A stretch of DNA of 64,000 nucleotides from Sthenelais limicola. Its lineage: Eukaryota > Annelida > Polychaeta > Phyllodocida > Sigalionidae. The stretch is taken from the NCBI GenBank assembly GCA_942159475.1, contig OW804098.1, positions 112,164,620 to 112,228,619 of the forward strand, in the 5' to 3' direction. The notes beneath the pieces were generated by a model. The model saw only the letters and a program-made list of their open reading frames with translations. It was not told the origin of the DNA and made no database searches. Made by a program: the position numbers and the translations under genes. Each line of letters starts with the position of its first letter. Within the stretch, counting starts at the first letter, position 1. Of the stretch, positions 1 to 11,088 are shown piece by piece.

Positions 1-401
1 TCACTCACACACACCACTCACTCACTCACTCACTCACACACACACACCACTCACTCACACACCACTCACTCACTCACACACACACTCACTCACTCACTCA
101 CTCACACACACCACTCACTCACTCACTCACACACACTCACCACTCACTCACTCACTCACTCACACACTCACTCACACACCACTCACTCACTCACACACAC
201 CACTCACTCACTCACTCACACACACCACTCACTCACTCACTCACTCACACACACACCACTCACTCACCACTCACTAACTCACCACTCACTCACTCACTCA
301 CTCACACCACTCACTCACTCACACACACCACTCACTCACACACACCACTCACTCACTCACTCACACACACCACTCACCCACTCACTCACTCACTCACTCA
401 C
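1..401. repeat. (ACTC)n / (AC)n compound microsatellite
   Basis: Runs of CACT tetranucleotides alternate with short CA dinucleotide blocks over the first 400 bases and continue past the left edge. ACTC runs also form the 3' tail of the Q SINE-like elements in this window, so this tract may be the overgrown tail of a Q copy lying outside the window; that link is inference. Confidence 0.97.
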
Positions 402-493
402 CAGGAAATGATAGCAACAAGACCCTGTGAAGTCTCACATTACTTACCTACTATTGCAGTAATTAGGTTCATTGAAAGCCATGACGTCTTCAC

Positions 494-920
494 AATAGGG
501 GAGTTGCCATAGCCACCATCTTGAATCTAGGGGCATAATAGAGTCTCTTTTAAAGGGCTCTAAATCTAACAAGAGGGAGGGAATAATTCGAGAAAAATGG
601 TCTCAATAGAGGCATGGTCTCTATAATCAGGTGGTCTTCATGTGAGGTTCCACTGTACACTGATTTGCATTTTCAGGGAAATATCTATTTGTCTAACCAT
701 GCATTTGGATCCATAGATCATTTATAGAAGGAATAACATTGTTGAAAATATTCCGGCTATTTTTGATTTCTAAAGAATCTCCTGGCTATTTTCCCAACTA
801 AATAGACCTGGCTATTGTTGAGAAAAATGCTACTGAATATTTATATATCAGATAGGAGGTGAATCCATCCCAGCATGCATTGTAACAGTCATGCGCAGGG
901 ATACATGCAAATCCCCTATT
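494..920 (+). mobile_element. MITE family A, full-length diverged copy (A1)
   Basis: Begins AATAGGGGAGTTGCC and ends ATGCAAATCCCCTATT, an inverted terminal repeat of about 16 bases. Inside the left end is a CCACCATCTTGAATC motif, and near the right end GCATGCATTGTAACAG followed by ATGCGCAG, as in the other A copies. It has no coding capacity. The ends are compatible with a TA target, but TA lies inside the symmetrical end so this is not proven. Confidence 0.85.
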
Positions 921-1258
921 CATACGAAGCCTAGTAGATACTGAATGCCTTCAGTGAAGGACAAGGGGGAAGTAAGGGTCTCAGCCTTGTGTCATCCCTT
1001 ACGAGTCTCATTGTTTGCTAAATGACAACCAATCACTGATCCATGATATAAGGAAGATTACAATTGGTTATCTGTTACTTAACCATGGTTACACTTTAAT
1101 ACCCTGGATAAAGGCCATGACTCTGTTTGACCTTGCGATGACCTTGAGCCAGTGCAGGATTGCATAATACATGTTGCCTCTTCAATCATGGTAGGAAGCA
1201 GAATATTTATAGATTAATTGTGTTGACGGCCATATATTCTACACTATCTAATCATAGC

Positions 1259-1692
1259 TTTCCTCTTTCTCCTGCTCCTGTCCCCATCCCCTCCCTTCTC
1301 CTGCTTCTTTTCCTTCTCCTCCTCCCTCCTCCTCCCTCCTCCTCGTCCTTCCCCTTACATTACCTTTTTATTTCAATGGAAAAAGGACTATCTTTTGACC
1401 TTCTGTGAAGCCACATTTCCCCTTCTTCTCCCTCTCCCTCCTTCGCCCTCCTCTTCCTTTTCCTCCTCCTTTTCCTTCTTCTCGTCCTCCTCTACCTCCT
1501 CCTTCCTTCTTCTCCCTACTGCTTCTTCTGCCTCCTCTTTCTGCTCCTCCTCCCTCCTCCCCCTGTACTTGCTCCCTGCTCCTTCTTCTCATCCCTCACC
1601 CCATACTTCTTCTCCTACTCCATCCCCTCCTCCTCCTTCTCCTCCTCTTCCTTCTCCCACCTCCTCATTCTCTTCCCTCCCCCTTCTGATTC
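1259..1692. repeat. Polypyrimidine (CCT/CTT-rich) tract
   Basis: Almost continuous C and T on the plus strand, interrupted at about 1355-1405. The apparent Ser/Pro/Leu-rich reading frames across it are products of base composition. Such mirror-like homopurine-homopyrimidine DNA can form triplex structures. Confidence 0.95.
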
Positions 1693-2040
1693 CAGTCTGA
1701 CATGGAAGAAAATAATCTGTTTAGTCTAGTTTTTTATTTCAAACCACTATAACGTGTGTGCAATGTGCATTGACAAGGTTAATTCCTCCACAGGCTTAAG
1801 CAGACACCATAGCCCAACATTCGTCCGAAAGATGGACGATACACCATTGGTGCACCAGCAACCCATGAATGGAGGTTGCTAATCCTTTTAGTCTCTTCCC
1901 CAGGTGGTTATATAGCCCCTGGACTGTTGAAGATAGAAGCTGAAACTGAAAATGCACAATTGGTTGTTAGCCTCTCAAATACTGCAGTGAATATATAACC
2001 CTGGCAGTCGGTATGGCATGAAGCATTAATCACTCACTCA

Positions 2041-2235
2041 CTCCTCTCAAATAACCAGAATTTAAAAAAAAAATGTAGTTTGGAATACAGTTCAACATAA
2101 CGGAACAGATGCCTTGACTCAACGCAATACCAAATATACTGAGCCATAACCAAGTCATCAAAATTTATCAGCTTAATTTAGCAGAATTTAAGAATGTGCA
2201 TACTGGCAATTGTACATTTTCCTAATGCTTGACCC
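2041..2235 (-). mobile_element. MITE family B, left-truncated diverged copy
   Basis: Starts in the B interior at CTCCTCTCAAATAACC and runs to the B end, TTGTACATTTTCCTAATGC then TTGACCC. The outer end that would read GGGTCAG is missing; instead a short ATCACTCACTCACTC tail abuts the break. Confidence 0.75.
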
Positions 2236-3007
2236 AAACATAATATGGGAGGTTACATTATACCTACACATGTGCCTATATTGACCACTGTATGGATCCT
2301 AGTAGTGTAAGTGTAGGAGTCTATCCCACCACTACTATATACCAGCAGCACGTAGCTCACGCCCAGGCCGCTCTTATGTTTGTTTCTGCTAACTAATACA
2401 TGCCCCTGTATGTGACATAGAGGGTGGTTGCACAGTTGGACACTGTCCTGCCTATGTTATCCTACTCGGTAGCCAATGTACAATCCCTTGGATCGGTTTT
2501 CTTATACCAAATACAATAGCAAAGCATAATATTTATCCAACTATAAACAGTATAATGGAATATATATTTATGAAGCTTTGATGTAGAAAACAAACATAAT
2601 TGATGCAGATATTCCAGATGTTTCGGGCATTTCTCATTTTTTTCATAATTCATATACTGCACAAAGCGTCTGTTTTGAAGCACAAGTTTCTTGCTGTGTT
2701 ATGCTGGATTTGAACCTAGACGTTAGGGAATTCATATCACCCTGTTTGGGTGTTATCATATAGAAATGAGTGACATCTGCCTATTAATTTGATATGTGTT
2801 GACGTATCGACACATGTGTTGATACACCCACTACTGTAGGCGCTTATTCTTGATCGATAGAAAAAAAAGGTATTTATTGTTGTCTTTGTCATCCAAAACG
2901 GGGGACTTGTGATATAAAAACAAAAAACAAACTTGTCATTGTCATTGACATGCTGGGAGCAACGGTGAATCTAGCTGTATAGCACTCGTGGCCTGTGGCC
3001 ACTCATG
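2236..3007. other. AT-rich intergenic stretch without recognised features
   Basis: No family copy, tandem array or credible coding region seen. It contains short direct repeats such as GACGTATCGACACATGTGTTG near 2800 without larger structure. Confidence 0.5.
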
Positions 3008-3478
3008 AAACAAGAAATAGTTAACAGTGATCAGTTTACATTTATATATTTATTTCCGGTTCATGTAGAAGATTGCGTTTCCAAGGGAAACGAAGATTGA
3101 TGTCAGTTAAATATAAAATTCGAGAGGGAGGTATAGTAGGAGGGAGTGGAAGGGGAGACAGAACACATGAAATCCTTATCCCATATATGACTGGTCACTC
3201 CATGTAATTCTGTTGGTCCCTTTAACACTTTGCATATAAGGCGTCTTATTTCTCAGCTTGCCACTTTAATTCACACATGGTCTACCCTTTAATTCACACC
3301 TAAACGCCATCCCCTCCCCCTCCCAGCCATTACCAGCATGATTCTGATCCCATCTACTGATATCAGAATCAACAGATTCTTCACACTGATATCCAGGATG
3401 GGAAGAGCCAAGATGCTATCAATGATTGACAGATCTCACCCCAATTCAATTAGATTGATGATAACATCAATCTAAAAA
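3008..3478 (+). repeat. Dispersed repeat N, copy 1 (about 470 bp)
   Basis: The same sequence lies in reverse orientation at 53367-53840, nearly full length, with scattered substitutions. The right end is a perfect-looking palindrome (TTAGATTGATG facing CATCAATCTAA at 3450-3474) followed by a run of A. The left end begins AAACAAGAAATAGTTAACAG. A terminal hairpin is found in Helitron-type elements, but no CTRR end is clear, so the class is open. It contains no coding region. Confidence 0.85.
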
Positions 3479-3568
3479 ACCCCAATTTGTCAACCTTGTG
3501 TGCATAGAAACGTCCCAACGTATCAATGACTTGTTGTCTTTTGTCTAAATACTAAAGTGGTTCTGATG

Positions 3569-3706
3569 AATCTTTCTTTTGAATCTACACATGAATATAG
3601 CCATTTCTTCTGATCGAAACATGGATATGTGACCGTTTCTTCTTATCAAAGAATGGACACAACAGTTTCTTCTGATTCAAGAATGGATGTGACCATTTCT
3701 TCTGGC
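3569..3706. repeat. Short minisatellite, about 30-32 bp unit
   Basis: Four diverged units built on CCATTTCTTCTGATC followed by GAATGGATGTGA. The array ends where element F1 begins. Confidence 0.8.
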
Positions 3707-3713
3707 CACCATA

Positions 3714-4091
3714 GTCTGTCTAAAAAGTAGTTGACACATGATTCCTTAGTCCCTTTAAGGGGAGGGGAAAGTGGGGGAGTTTTAACTTCAAACCTTTGCC
3801 CCCTGAATCGCTGTTTGCGACCGACCATGGCCGTTTGCGACCGACCATGGCCAAATATACAGCTGTATTGTATAGCACTGTCTCTGTTCTATGTGCATCA
3901 GCTGTTGTTTTGCTTACAAGGAAGGAAGAGCTGGTTATATTGGTCCTGTTGCTCCATGGTTGATTGCAATGAGCGACTCCCTGGGCAAAGCGTTGACAGG
4001 TCCTTGTCATAAATAGAAATACAAAACCTCCCACTTTTCCCTCCCCTTAAAGGGACTAAGGAATCACGTGTCAACTACTTTTTAGACAGAC
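3714..4091 (+). mobile_element. MITE family F, copy 1 (378 bp, TA target)
   Basis: Inverted terminal repeats of about 65 bases start GTCTGTCTAAAAAGTAGTTG and end with the complement. TA flanks both sides (3712-3713 and 4092-4093), as in Tc1/mariner-type insertions. The ends include an ACACATGATT/ACACGTGATT E-box-like site and TTTAAGGGGA. A GTTTGCGACCGACCATGGCC block is duplicated in tandem inside (about 3813-3852). Copies at 27408 and 40922 have exactly the same length. Reading frames inside are not genes. Confidence 0.93.
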
Positions 4092-4570
4092 TATAGTTGA
4101 TACCTCCCCCATGCAGGCACTAGCATGGGCAGCTATGTAGGAGTTGAACCACAGACAGGCTGCTAACACAAGCAACCATATATATATATATATAATTTTT
4201 ATTCAGTAAACAATTTACAGAACCGGCATTTACATCTACTGATAGCTCTTCCAGTAAGCCCTTAACAAAGAAAATGAATATACAAAATTCAGTCGTAAGA
4301 TAAACACATTAATGATATAACAATGTACTCAAATTTTTCGTGAGTAGCTTTACAGGATATATTCGCTTAATTTTTGATCAACTACAATTGAGTATGCTTA
4401 AAAATTTCTTTTAGTTGTTTACTCTTATTAATCAAGCTTTGTACTTGCGATTAGAATATAACTCGTTACAATGAGTTTAGTTTTTGTTTTTGTTTGCATA
4501 GAGAACACTACGCAATTACAATTTTCCTTCTAGTGAATTCTAGATTTCTATAATTATGGACATAGAATAT

Positions 4571-4951
4571 GTGATGTGTTACAGGAAAACAAGTCACAAG
4601 TCGTAAAATATATATTTTTCAAAGTGTTGGATTCACTAGCTCTCTTTGTTTGAATGTTCTAAAAAATAAACACATGTGTATGCATGTGTACAAATACAGT
4701 GTACTAAATATATCCTTGCGTTTTGAATGTCATCTTATGGTCTATATTCAGATACTTTACTAGTAATTGCCCACCAAGGAGTATTGCAAACTTTCTTTTT
4801 CAAAAATAAAAATATCAAACTTAAAATATCTATAGAAATATTTATTACATTTCCAAATGTTTACTATCATTGGAATCGGGTCATTTCAAATATGATGGTA
4901 TCTCAAAATCCATATTTTGTGACTTGTGACTCATTTTTCCGAAACACATCA
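4571..4951 (+). mobile_element. MITE family E copy (E1)
   Basis: Left end GTGATGTGTTACAGGAAAAC, right end the inverted TTTTTCCGAAACACATCA. The left flank is ATAT, and TATAT follows the right end. The last C of the right end is missing. A family B copy starts only five bases later. Confidence 0.9.
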
Positions 4952-4956
4952 TATAT

Positions 4957-5190
4957 GGGTCAGATTTTCAGAAATTGTACAATTGGCAGCTCTACACATT
5001 TAGGAAATTCTCCTAAATTAGGTAAAATATGATGAGTATCTGCTATATCTGAGTATATTTGGTATCACATTGATTTAAAGTATCAGTTCTGTTATGTTAA
5101 ACTGCATTTTGAAGCTCATTTTTGTCTTAAATATGGGTTATTTGAGAGGATTGGTGAAGGTGAATTGTACATTTTCTGAAAATCTGACCC
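4957..5190 (+). mobile_element. MITE family B copy (B1)
   Basis: Ends GGGTCAGATTTTCAGAAATT and its inverted complement with a further AATTGTACA-type match, 234 bp. A 4-bp direct repeat ATAT flanks both sides (4953-4956 and 5191-5194). Non-coding. Confidence 0.95.
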
Positions 5191-5418
5191 ATATACAGGA
5201 CATTGAGGTCGCTCTGAGCACACTGTGTGCAGCCTGTATGAGCTGTATGAGGATGTAGAGGCATGTAAAGCTTGGTACTCTGTATAGACATGAGCACGCG
5301 GGTAAATATTTGCACACCTCAATACAACACTGGCGATGGTCAATAACGTGAGTGTCTCCATCATGCTCTCCATGTGTTACTTGTACCCTTATAGGTGGGA
5401 ATACAGGTCCTTACAAAC

Positions 5419-5720
5419 AGATTTAATCTAGGCCCTCAAATCCTTGGAAAGTCCTTTTTTCTTGGCTTTTTTTGAAATTCCTTGGATTTTGAACCAAGAT
5501 CTTGAAAAGCCTTGAAGAATCCCAGGTACATAAACAAAAATAATTCAAAAGTGGCTGTTCATGAAAAAAAATATGTAAAAAGTTTGTGTATTTTAGGGCC
5601 TTGAAAAACTGCATCAGTGGCTTGGAAAGACCTTAAAAAGTCCTTGATTTTTACCAGCTGGGAGAGAAATTTATGTAAGACTGTCGTAGAAAAGTGTTCT
5701 TGGGCGTTCCTGGTTGCACA
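5419..5720. repeat. Diverged extension of the duplication (W repeat)
   Basis: Contains TTGAAATTCCTTGGATTT, GAGAGAAAT and similar blocks that recur at 6998-7330 with many changes. A shorter piece (TCCTTGATTTGTATCACAAG, GAGAAATGTAAGAACTCTGT) is found near 28180-28220. Confidence 0.8.
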
Positions 5721-6149
5721 TAGCATCCTTATGAAAAATTATTATTACCATAACTATAATCAATTTAATTTGTGTTTTTGGTTGTGATAATTAGATCTCT
5801 AAATCAGACTTAAATTTTTCACTTAACATGCACAAATTTCAAATCCCCCGCCTCCCATATGTCACCGTTTTATAACCAAATTTTAGGTCAATATTTTCAT
5901 ACATTCGCAAAATCCAATTTTTACAAGACAAACATTGTAATTATCAAAATTTTTGATCAACTACAATTGAGTATGCTTAAAAATTTCTTTTAGTTGTTTA
6001 CTCTTATTAATCAAGCTTTGTACTTGCGATTAGAATATAACTCGTTACAATGAGTTTAGTTTTTGTTTTTGTTTGCATAGAGAACACTACGCAATTACAA
6101 TTTTCCTTCTAGTGAATTCTAGATTTCTATAATTATGGACATAGAATAT

Positions 6150-6530
6150 GTGATGTGTTACAGGAAAACAAGTCACAAGTCGTAAAATATATATTTTTCA
6201 AAGTGTTGGATTCACTAGCTCTCTTTGTTTGAATGTTCTAAAAAATAAACACATGTGTATGCATGTGTACAAATACAGTGTACTAAATATATCCTTGCGT
6301 TTTGAATGTCATCTTATGGTCTATATTCAGATACTTTACTAGTAATTACCCACCAAGGAGTATTGCAAACTTTCTTTTTCAAAAATAAAAATATCAAACT
6401 TAAAATATCTATAGAAATATTTATTACATTTCCAAATGTTTACTATCATTGGAATCGGGTCATTTCAAATATGATGGTATCTCAAAATCCATATTTTGTG
6501 ACTTGTGACTCATTTTTCCGAAACACATCA
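6150..6530 (+). mobile_element. MITE family E copy (E2, duplicate of E1)
   Basis: Copy of E1 carried by the segmental duplication, so it is not an independent insertion. Confidence 0.9.
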
Positions 6531-6535
6531 TATAT

Positions 6536-6768
6536 GGGTCAGATTTTCAGAAAATGTACAATTGGCAGCTCTACACATTTAGGAAATTCTCCTAAATTAG
6601 GTAAAATATGATGAGTATCTGCTATATCTGAGTATATTTGGTATCACATTGATTTAAAGTATCAGTTCTGTTATGTTAAACTGCATTTTGAAGCTCATTT
6701 TGTCTTAAATGTGGGTTATTTGAGAGGATTGGTGAAGGTGAATTGTACATTTTCTGAAAATCTGACCC
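6536..6768 (+). mobile_element. MITE family B copy (B2, duplicate of B1)
   Basis: Copy of B1 carried by the segmental duplication. Here the left end reads AGAAAATGTACAATT, matching the inverted right end better than B1 does. Confidence 0.92.
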
Positions 6769-6997
6769 ATATACAGGACATTGAGGTCGCTCTGAGCACA
6801 CTGTGTGCAGCCTGTATGAGCTGTATGAGGATGTAGAGGCATGTAAAGCTTGGTACTCTGTATCTAGACATGAGCACGCGGGTAAATATTTGCACACCTC
6901 AATACAACACTGGCGATGGTCAATAACGTGAGTGTCTCCATCATGCTCTCCATGTGTTACTTGTACCCTTATAGGTGGGACTACAGGTCCTTAGAAA

Positions 6998-7330
6998 CAG
7001 ATTAATACCAGGTCTTTAAATCCTTAAAAAGTCCTTTTTTCTTGGCTTTTCTTGAAATTCCTTGGATTTCGATCCAAGATCTTGAAAGCCTTGAAGAATC
7101 CCTGGTATATATTTCAAACGTGGCTGTTCATAGTCACAGTGAATTTTTAACTGTGACTTTGGGAAGTATTAAACAAATATATACAAATCATTACTCTAAC
7201 GAGTTTCTGTAATGTGTATAATTTAGGGCCTTGTAAAACTGCATCAGTGGCTTTGAAAGTCCTCCCAAAGTCTTTGATTTTTACCATGAGAGAAATGTAA
7301 GAATATTGTAGAAATGTGTTTCTGGATGTT
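6998..7330. repeat. W repeat, second copy
   Basis: Diverged counterpart of 5419-5720, with an extra stretch of about 70 bases around 7120-7195. Confidence 0.8.
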
Positions 7331-7340
7331 TCTGGACGGG

Positions 7341-7548
7341 TAATTTCCAGTTAAGTAACTAAATATACTCCATACAAAGGCCTTCAAAACGCAAGAATAC
7401 ATTTAATACAATGTTCTGAAATTTGTTACAGGGATTTATATGACTATAAGTGCTAAACCCCCTAAGATTCAGAACATTTCAATAAATAGATGTTGTGGAT
7501 AAAACACTATGAAAAATATCAATTTTGTGACTTGTGACTCATTTTCTG
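7341..7548 (-). mobile_element. MITE family E, partial copy
   Basis: Matches the E interior (GGCCTTCAAAACGCAAGAAT, ATTTCAATAAATAGATG) and the inner part of one end (TTTTGTGACTTGTGACTCAT). It breaks at TTTTCTGTTGG before the CACATCAC terminus. Confidence 0.8.
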
Positions 7549-7794
7549 TTGGTGATACGTTTCTTGCCATCTTTCCACAAGTTATTTTTATCTAACTTCC
7601 CATAATAATCTACAGCGAATACAAATACCTGGACCCATTAAGAAGAGAAGTTAACCTGCAACAATGTGGTTCTGTTCTAACTCCATATAAACCTTTCCAC
7701 ACTGTTTTCCACCCCAGTTTCCCCTAATAACAATTTACCCCACATACACAGATCTAAATCTGGTTGGTAATTCTAGCTGAACAGCAATCCACAC

Positions 7795-8010
7795 AATAGG
7801 GGACTTGTATATGCCACTGCGCATGTCTGTTATAGTGCATCCTGGGATGGATTCTTTGGAAATGTGACACACAATTATTTGGGAACATTTCTATCGAAAA
7901 TTGCTAGAATGCTTTCACTTATATCATAGCTTTTATAAATGACCTGTGAAAACCAAATGCATGATGGGAAAGATGGAGGCTTGTGTTATTGAAACATGTG
8001 TAATATTTTA
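7795..8010 (-). mobile_element. MITE family A, truncated copy
   Basis: Starts AATAGGGGACTTGTATATGC, with ACTGCGCATGTCTG and GTGCATCCTGGGATGG just inside. It is cut before the ATGGCGGC end; a B fragment and then a second A copy follow. Confidence 0.85.
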
Positions 8011-8045
8011 TATTGCCGTGATTATGATTTATTATTTCGGGTTAT

Positions 8046-8140
8046 TTTGAACTGATATTTCAACCAAACGTTTGTCTTAAATTGAGGTTCTTTGAGAGGA
8101 TTGGTGAAGACGAATTGTACATTTTCTGGCGATTTGACCC
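8046..8140 (+). mobile_element. MITE family B, right-half fragment
   Basis: Only the B right half is present: GTCTTAAATTGAGG, then GAGAGGATTGGTGAAG and the end ACATTTTCTGGCGATTTGAC. It lies between two A pieces. Confidence 0.8.
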
Positions 8141-8246
8141 TTATGCTATCCGGAATTAAGACAAAATAAAACAACAACAATAACCTAATATAAGGAGTAA
8201 GGCTGCCCACTACCACACCTAAAGGGCATTGACCCTAGTGGTCAAG

Positions 8247-8591
8247 CAATCACTGCGCATGTCTGTTAGAGTGCATGCTGGGATGGATTCTGCTGAATTC
8301 TGACATACAAATATTTGACATTATTTTTATCGAAAATTGCAACAATGTTTTTACCAATATCATAGCTTGTGTAAATATCTAATATTCTATGAAAACCAAA
8401 TGCATGATGGGAAAGATGGGGACTCTCGTTATGGACACATGTGTAACATAATTATGGATATTGACATTGGAGCACAAATAAATATTCCATGCTGAACATG
8501 GCATGTTTTCTATAGCTTGTACACTGTAGCATTAGTCCCATAATGTCATGTGAATCAGGATTCAAAACAGCGGCTATGCAAATCCCCTATT
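8247..8591 (-). mobile_element. MITE family A, near-complete copy (A2b)
   Basis: Lacks the first bases of one end but has CACTGCGCATGTCTG, GTGCATGCTGGGATGG, the interior GATGGGAAAGATGG block, TTAGTCCCATAATG and the end CTATGCAAATCCCCTATT. The interior matches the truncated copy at 7795, giving a tandem pair. Confidence 0.85.
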
Positions 8592-8708
8592 ATAGTATAA
8601 CATAAGATATATATAGGCAATGCATAAAAACAATCATTATACGATTAAGTATAGGCCTATTTGATATGATGTAAATTGCTGTGGCTTTAAAAATATAGAA
8701 GGGGTAAA

Positions 8709-8767
8709 CATTCCCATAATGCCATACGAATCAGGATTCAAAATGGCGGCTATACAAACCCCCTATT
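8709..8767 (-). mobile_element. MITE family A, terminal fragment
   Basis: TTCCCATAATGCCATACGAA, TCAAAATGGCGGC and ACAAACCCCCTATT: one A end only. Confidence 0.8.
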
Positions 8768-9018
8768 GCCCACGTTTGTTTCTGCCGCACTAAATAAAGC
8801 TGTTTCTATTATTTTCCCACACGGTTATTTCCGCCCCAGTTTGTCTGCGCCCAGCAATTGTGTGAAATGTCAGGTGGGTGTGAGACCAGCCCGCCCAGGC
8901 GCTACTGTGGTGCGCTATTACCCGGGCCCACTTGGCTCCGGACACAAATAGCTCATGTCTCTCTATTAGTGCCTATTAGAAGCTTTATTGTGGTAGCAGC
9001 AACAGGATGGGTCCATCT

Positions 9019-9419
9019 GTGATGTGTTACAGGAAAATGAGTCACAAGTCACACAAAATGGATGTTGAGAAATCTACATAATATTTGAAAAGATAAAATC
9101 AAGACGATTCTAATGATAAACAGTCTAATAATCTAATAAGTATTTCTAGATTTTAAGTTTGATGTTTTCGTTTTTGAAAAAAAACAAATTCCAATATTTC
9201 TGGGGGTCAATAAACAGTAAAGCATGTAGTCCATATGAGGACCTTTAATACGAAAGGATATGTTGCATAGATTGTCCTGAAATTTGATACAGCGATTGAT
9301 GTAACTATAAGTGATAAACACTCCAACATCAGAACATTCCAATAATGTGATCTTGTGAAAAAACACTTTGAAAAATATCCATTTTGCGACTTATGACTCA
9401 TTTTCCAGAACCACATCAC
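9019..9419 (-). mobile_element. MITE family E copy (E4, 401 bp)
   Basis: Ends GTGATGTGTTACAGGAAAAT and inverted ATTTTCCAGAACCACATCAC. ATCT precedes the left end and ATCT follows the right end after one extra A, compatible with a 4-bp target duplication. Confidence 0.92.
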
Positions 9420-10254
9420 AATCTGTGGACTTCTTTGAGGAGGGTTGAGGAGTTGTGGAGTAGTGGGTGGGTGGGGGTGAAGGAACTAACCATTCGCCTT
9501 AAGTGAAGCATATATAACAACTTTTGTTCAGTAATCAAAAAAATGATACAAAATCGGATGAGCCATCTTCACTGTAGTTTTTTTTTCAGGTCAAGCTTGG
9601 AATCATGTTGTAAATAAAGGAGATAATTAATTTAGAGAATACAGGGTCCCATCCTATAACCAATGTCCATATCATTTAGTTAGGTAATCATTAAAAATCT
9701 TTGTAGGGAGGGTGGAAAGTGATTGAATAATTCAGGAAATTCCATCAACTGCACCCCGCCCCCCAATCAGGGATCAAATGTGTAATCATGATCGTTCCAG
9801 CATTTGAAAAGTAGCTCCTTTTTGCAAATTGTCAATGCATTTAACCCCCTTTTTGAGGCAAAACGCGAACAATTTTATGTCAAAAAGGACCCCTTTTATG
9901 ATTTCAAGGAGTCTTGTATAACATAATATCATTTCAACAAATATGAAGAAATCCCTCATGTAAAGTTGACTTGAAGTCACGTTTCTAGAGGAATTTAAAA
10001 GAAAATATTTACTTTTAATTATAATTATAATCTTTAGAGGTCAGATTTCCAAAGTTCTAGTGATTGGATTATATAGGGGAAATAGTTTATCATAAGAGAA
10101 AGTTTAAAATATATTTATCAAAATCTAGATTCATCAAAATCTAGACTAAACTATGTATGTCTAGATAGGACCAGGCTGTATTATTTATATAATAGGACTA
10201 AATGTACCAATGATGCATATTACGAAGAACTAATAACTACACAAAGAACAATAT
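9420..10254. other. AT-rich stretch without recognised features
   Basis: No repeat family copy and no credible gene. It contains a G-rich run near 9440-9480 and two tandem ATCAAAATCTAGA units near 10118-10145. Confidence 0.5.
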
Positions 10255-10489
10255 GGGTAAGATTTTCAGAAAATGTACAATTGGCAGCCGTACACATTCA
10301 GTAAATTCTGCTAAATCAGGCTGCAATTTGGCCAATACTAGGTAAATTCGAGTATATTCGGCGTTGCATTGATTCTAGCAATCTGTTTGGTTAGGTTGAA
10401 CTGTATTTTGAGAGTTATTTTTGTCTTAAATTTGCGTTATTTGGGAGGATTGGTGAAGGCGAATTGTATATTTTCTGAAAATCTGACCC
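10255..10489 (+). mobile_element. MITE family B copy (B4, 235 bp)
   Basis: GGGTAAGATTTTCAG left end, inverted right end, flanking ATAT on both sides (10251-10254 and 10490-10493). Confidence 0.95.
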
Positions 10490-10853
10490 ATATGATCATA
10501 GAAACATTGGAACCGACATCTAAAGGACTAATTTAGTTTGTTGTCACATCTATCTTCACCAAGTTTTATGAACACTAAAAACAATAGTTACCCGGAAAAC
10601 CAAATCTAAAATTAAAAAACTTGCTTAAATTGTCTCCGAAGTTTATCTGTAACAACATTACCTCTATTTCATTCAAAGTGCAGCACACTGGAAGAACTAT
10701 TTGTAGAAGCTGCCGGCCCGATTTTGTATGCTGTGTGTATGATTAAAAGTTTGTTTGTTTTTTTGTTTTGAAAGATTTTTTTTCCACTGGGTACAACACC
10801 TCCAATGATAGTAGGATGTTCTAGTGGAACCCAGCTTGTGGGAACATGTATTT

Positions 10854-11088
10854 GGGTCAGATTTTCAGAAAATGTACAATTGGCAGCTCTACACATTTAG
10901 GACACTTTGCAAAATTAGACTGAAAAATGATTAGTACCGGGTATATCTGGGTATATTTGGTAACGTATTGAGTTATAATATCTGTTTTGCTATGTTAAAC
11001 TATGTTTTGAAGCTAATTTTAGTCTTAAATGTGGGTTATTTGAGAGGATTGGTAGAGGTGAATTGTACATTTTCTGAAAATCTGACCC
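10854..11088 (+). mobile_element. MITE family B copy (B5, 235 bp)
   Basis: Complete ends; 4-bp direct repeat ATTT at 10850-10853 and 11089-11092. The wider flanks read CATGTATTT and ATTTACATG, so the insertion sits in a short near-palindrome. Confidence 0.95.

Larger units (their letters stand above)
4371..5418 (+). repeat. Segmental duplication, copy 1 (near-identical 1.05 kb)
   Basis: This segment is repeated in the same orientation at 5950-6997 with only a handful of differences. It carries one E and one B element that are shared by both copies, so the duplication is younger than those insertions. Past 5418 the similarity continues to about 5720 but drops sharply. Confidence 0.95.
5950..6997 (+). 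repeat. Segmental duplication, copy 2
   Basis: Direct repeat of 4371-5418, offset 1579 bases. Differences include AATTGCCCACC/AATTACCCACC, one A/T change in the B end, a missing T near 6705 and GTATAGACA/GTATCTAGACA near 6860. Confidence 0.95.

Noticed and set aside
3720..4034. 104-codon frame in family F, repeated at 27465
   Set aside because: The frame is shared only because the MITE is shared. It has no transposase motif, and F is too short for an autonomous element.
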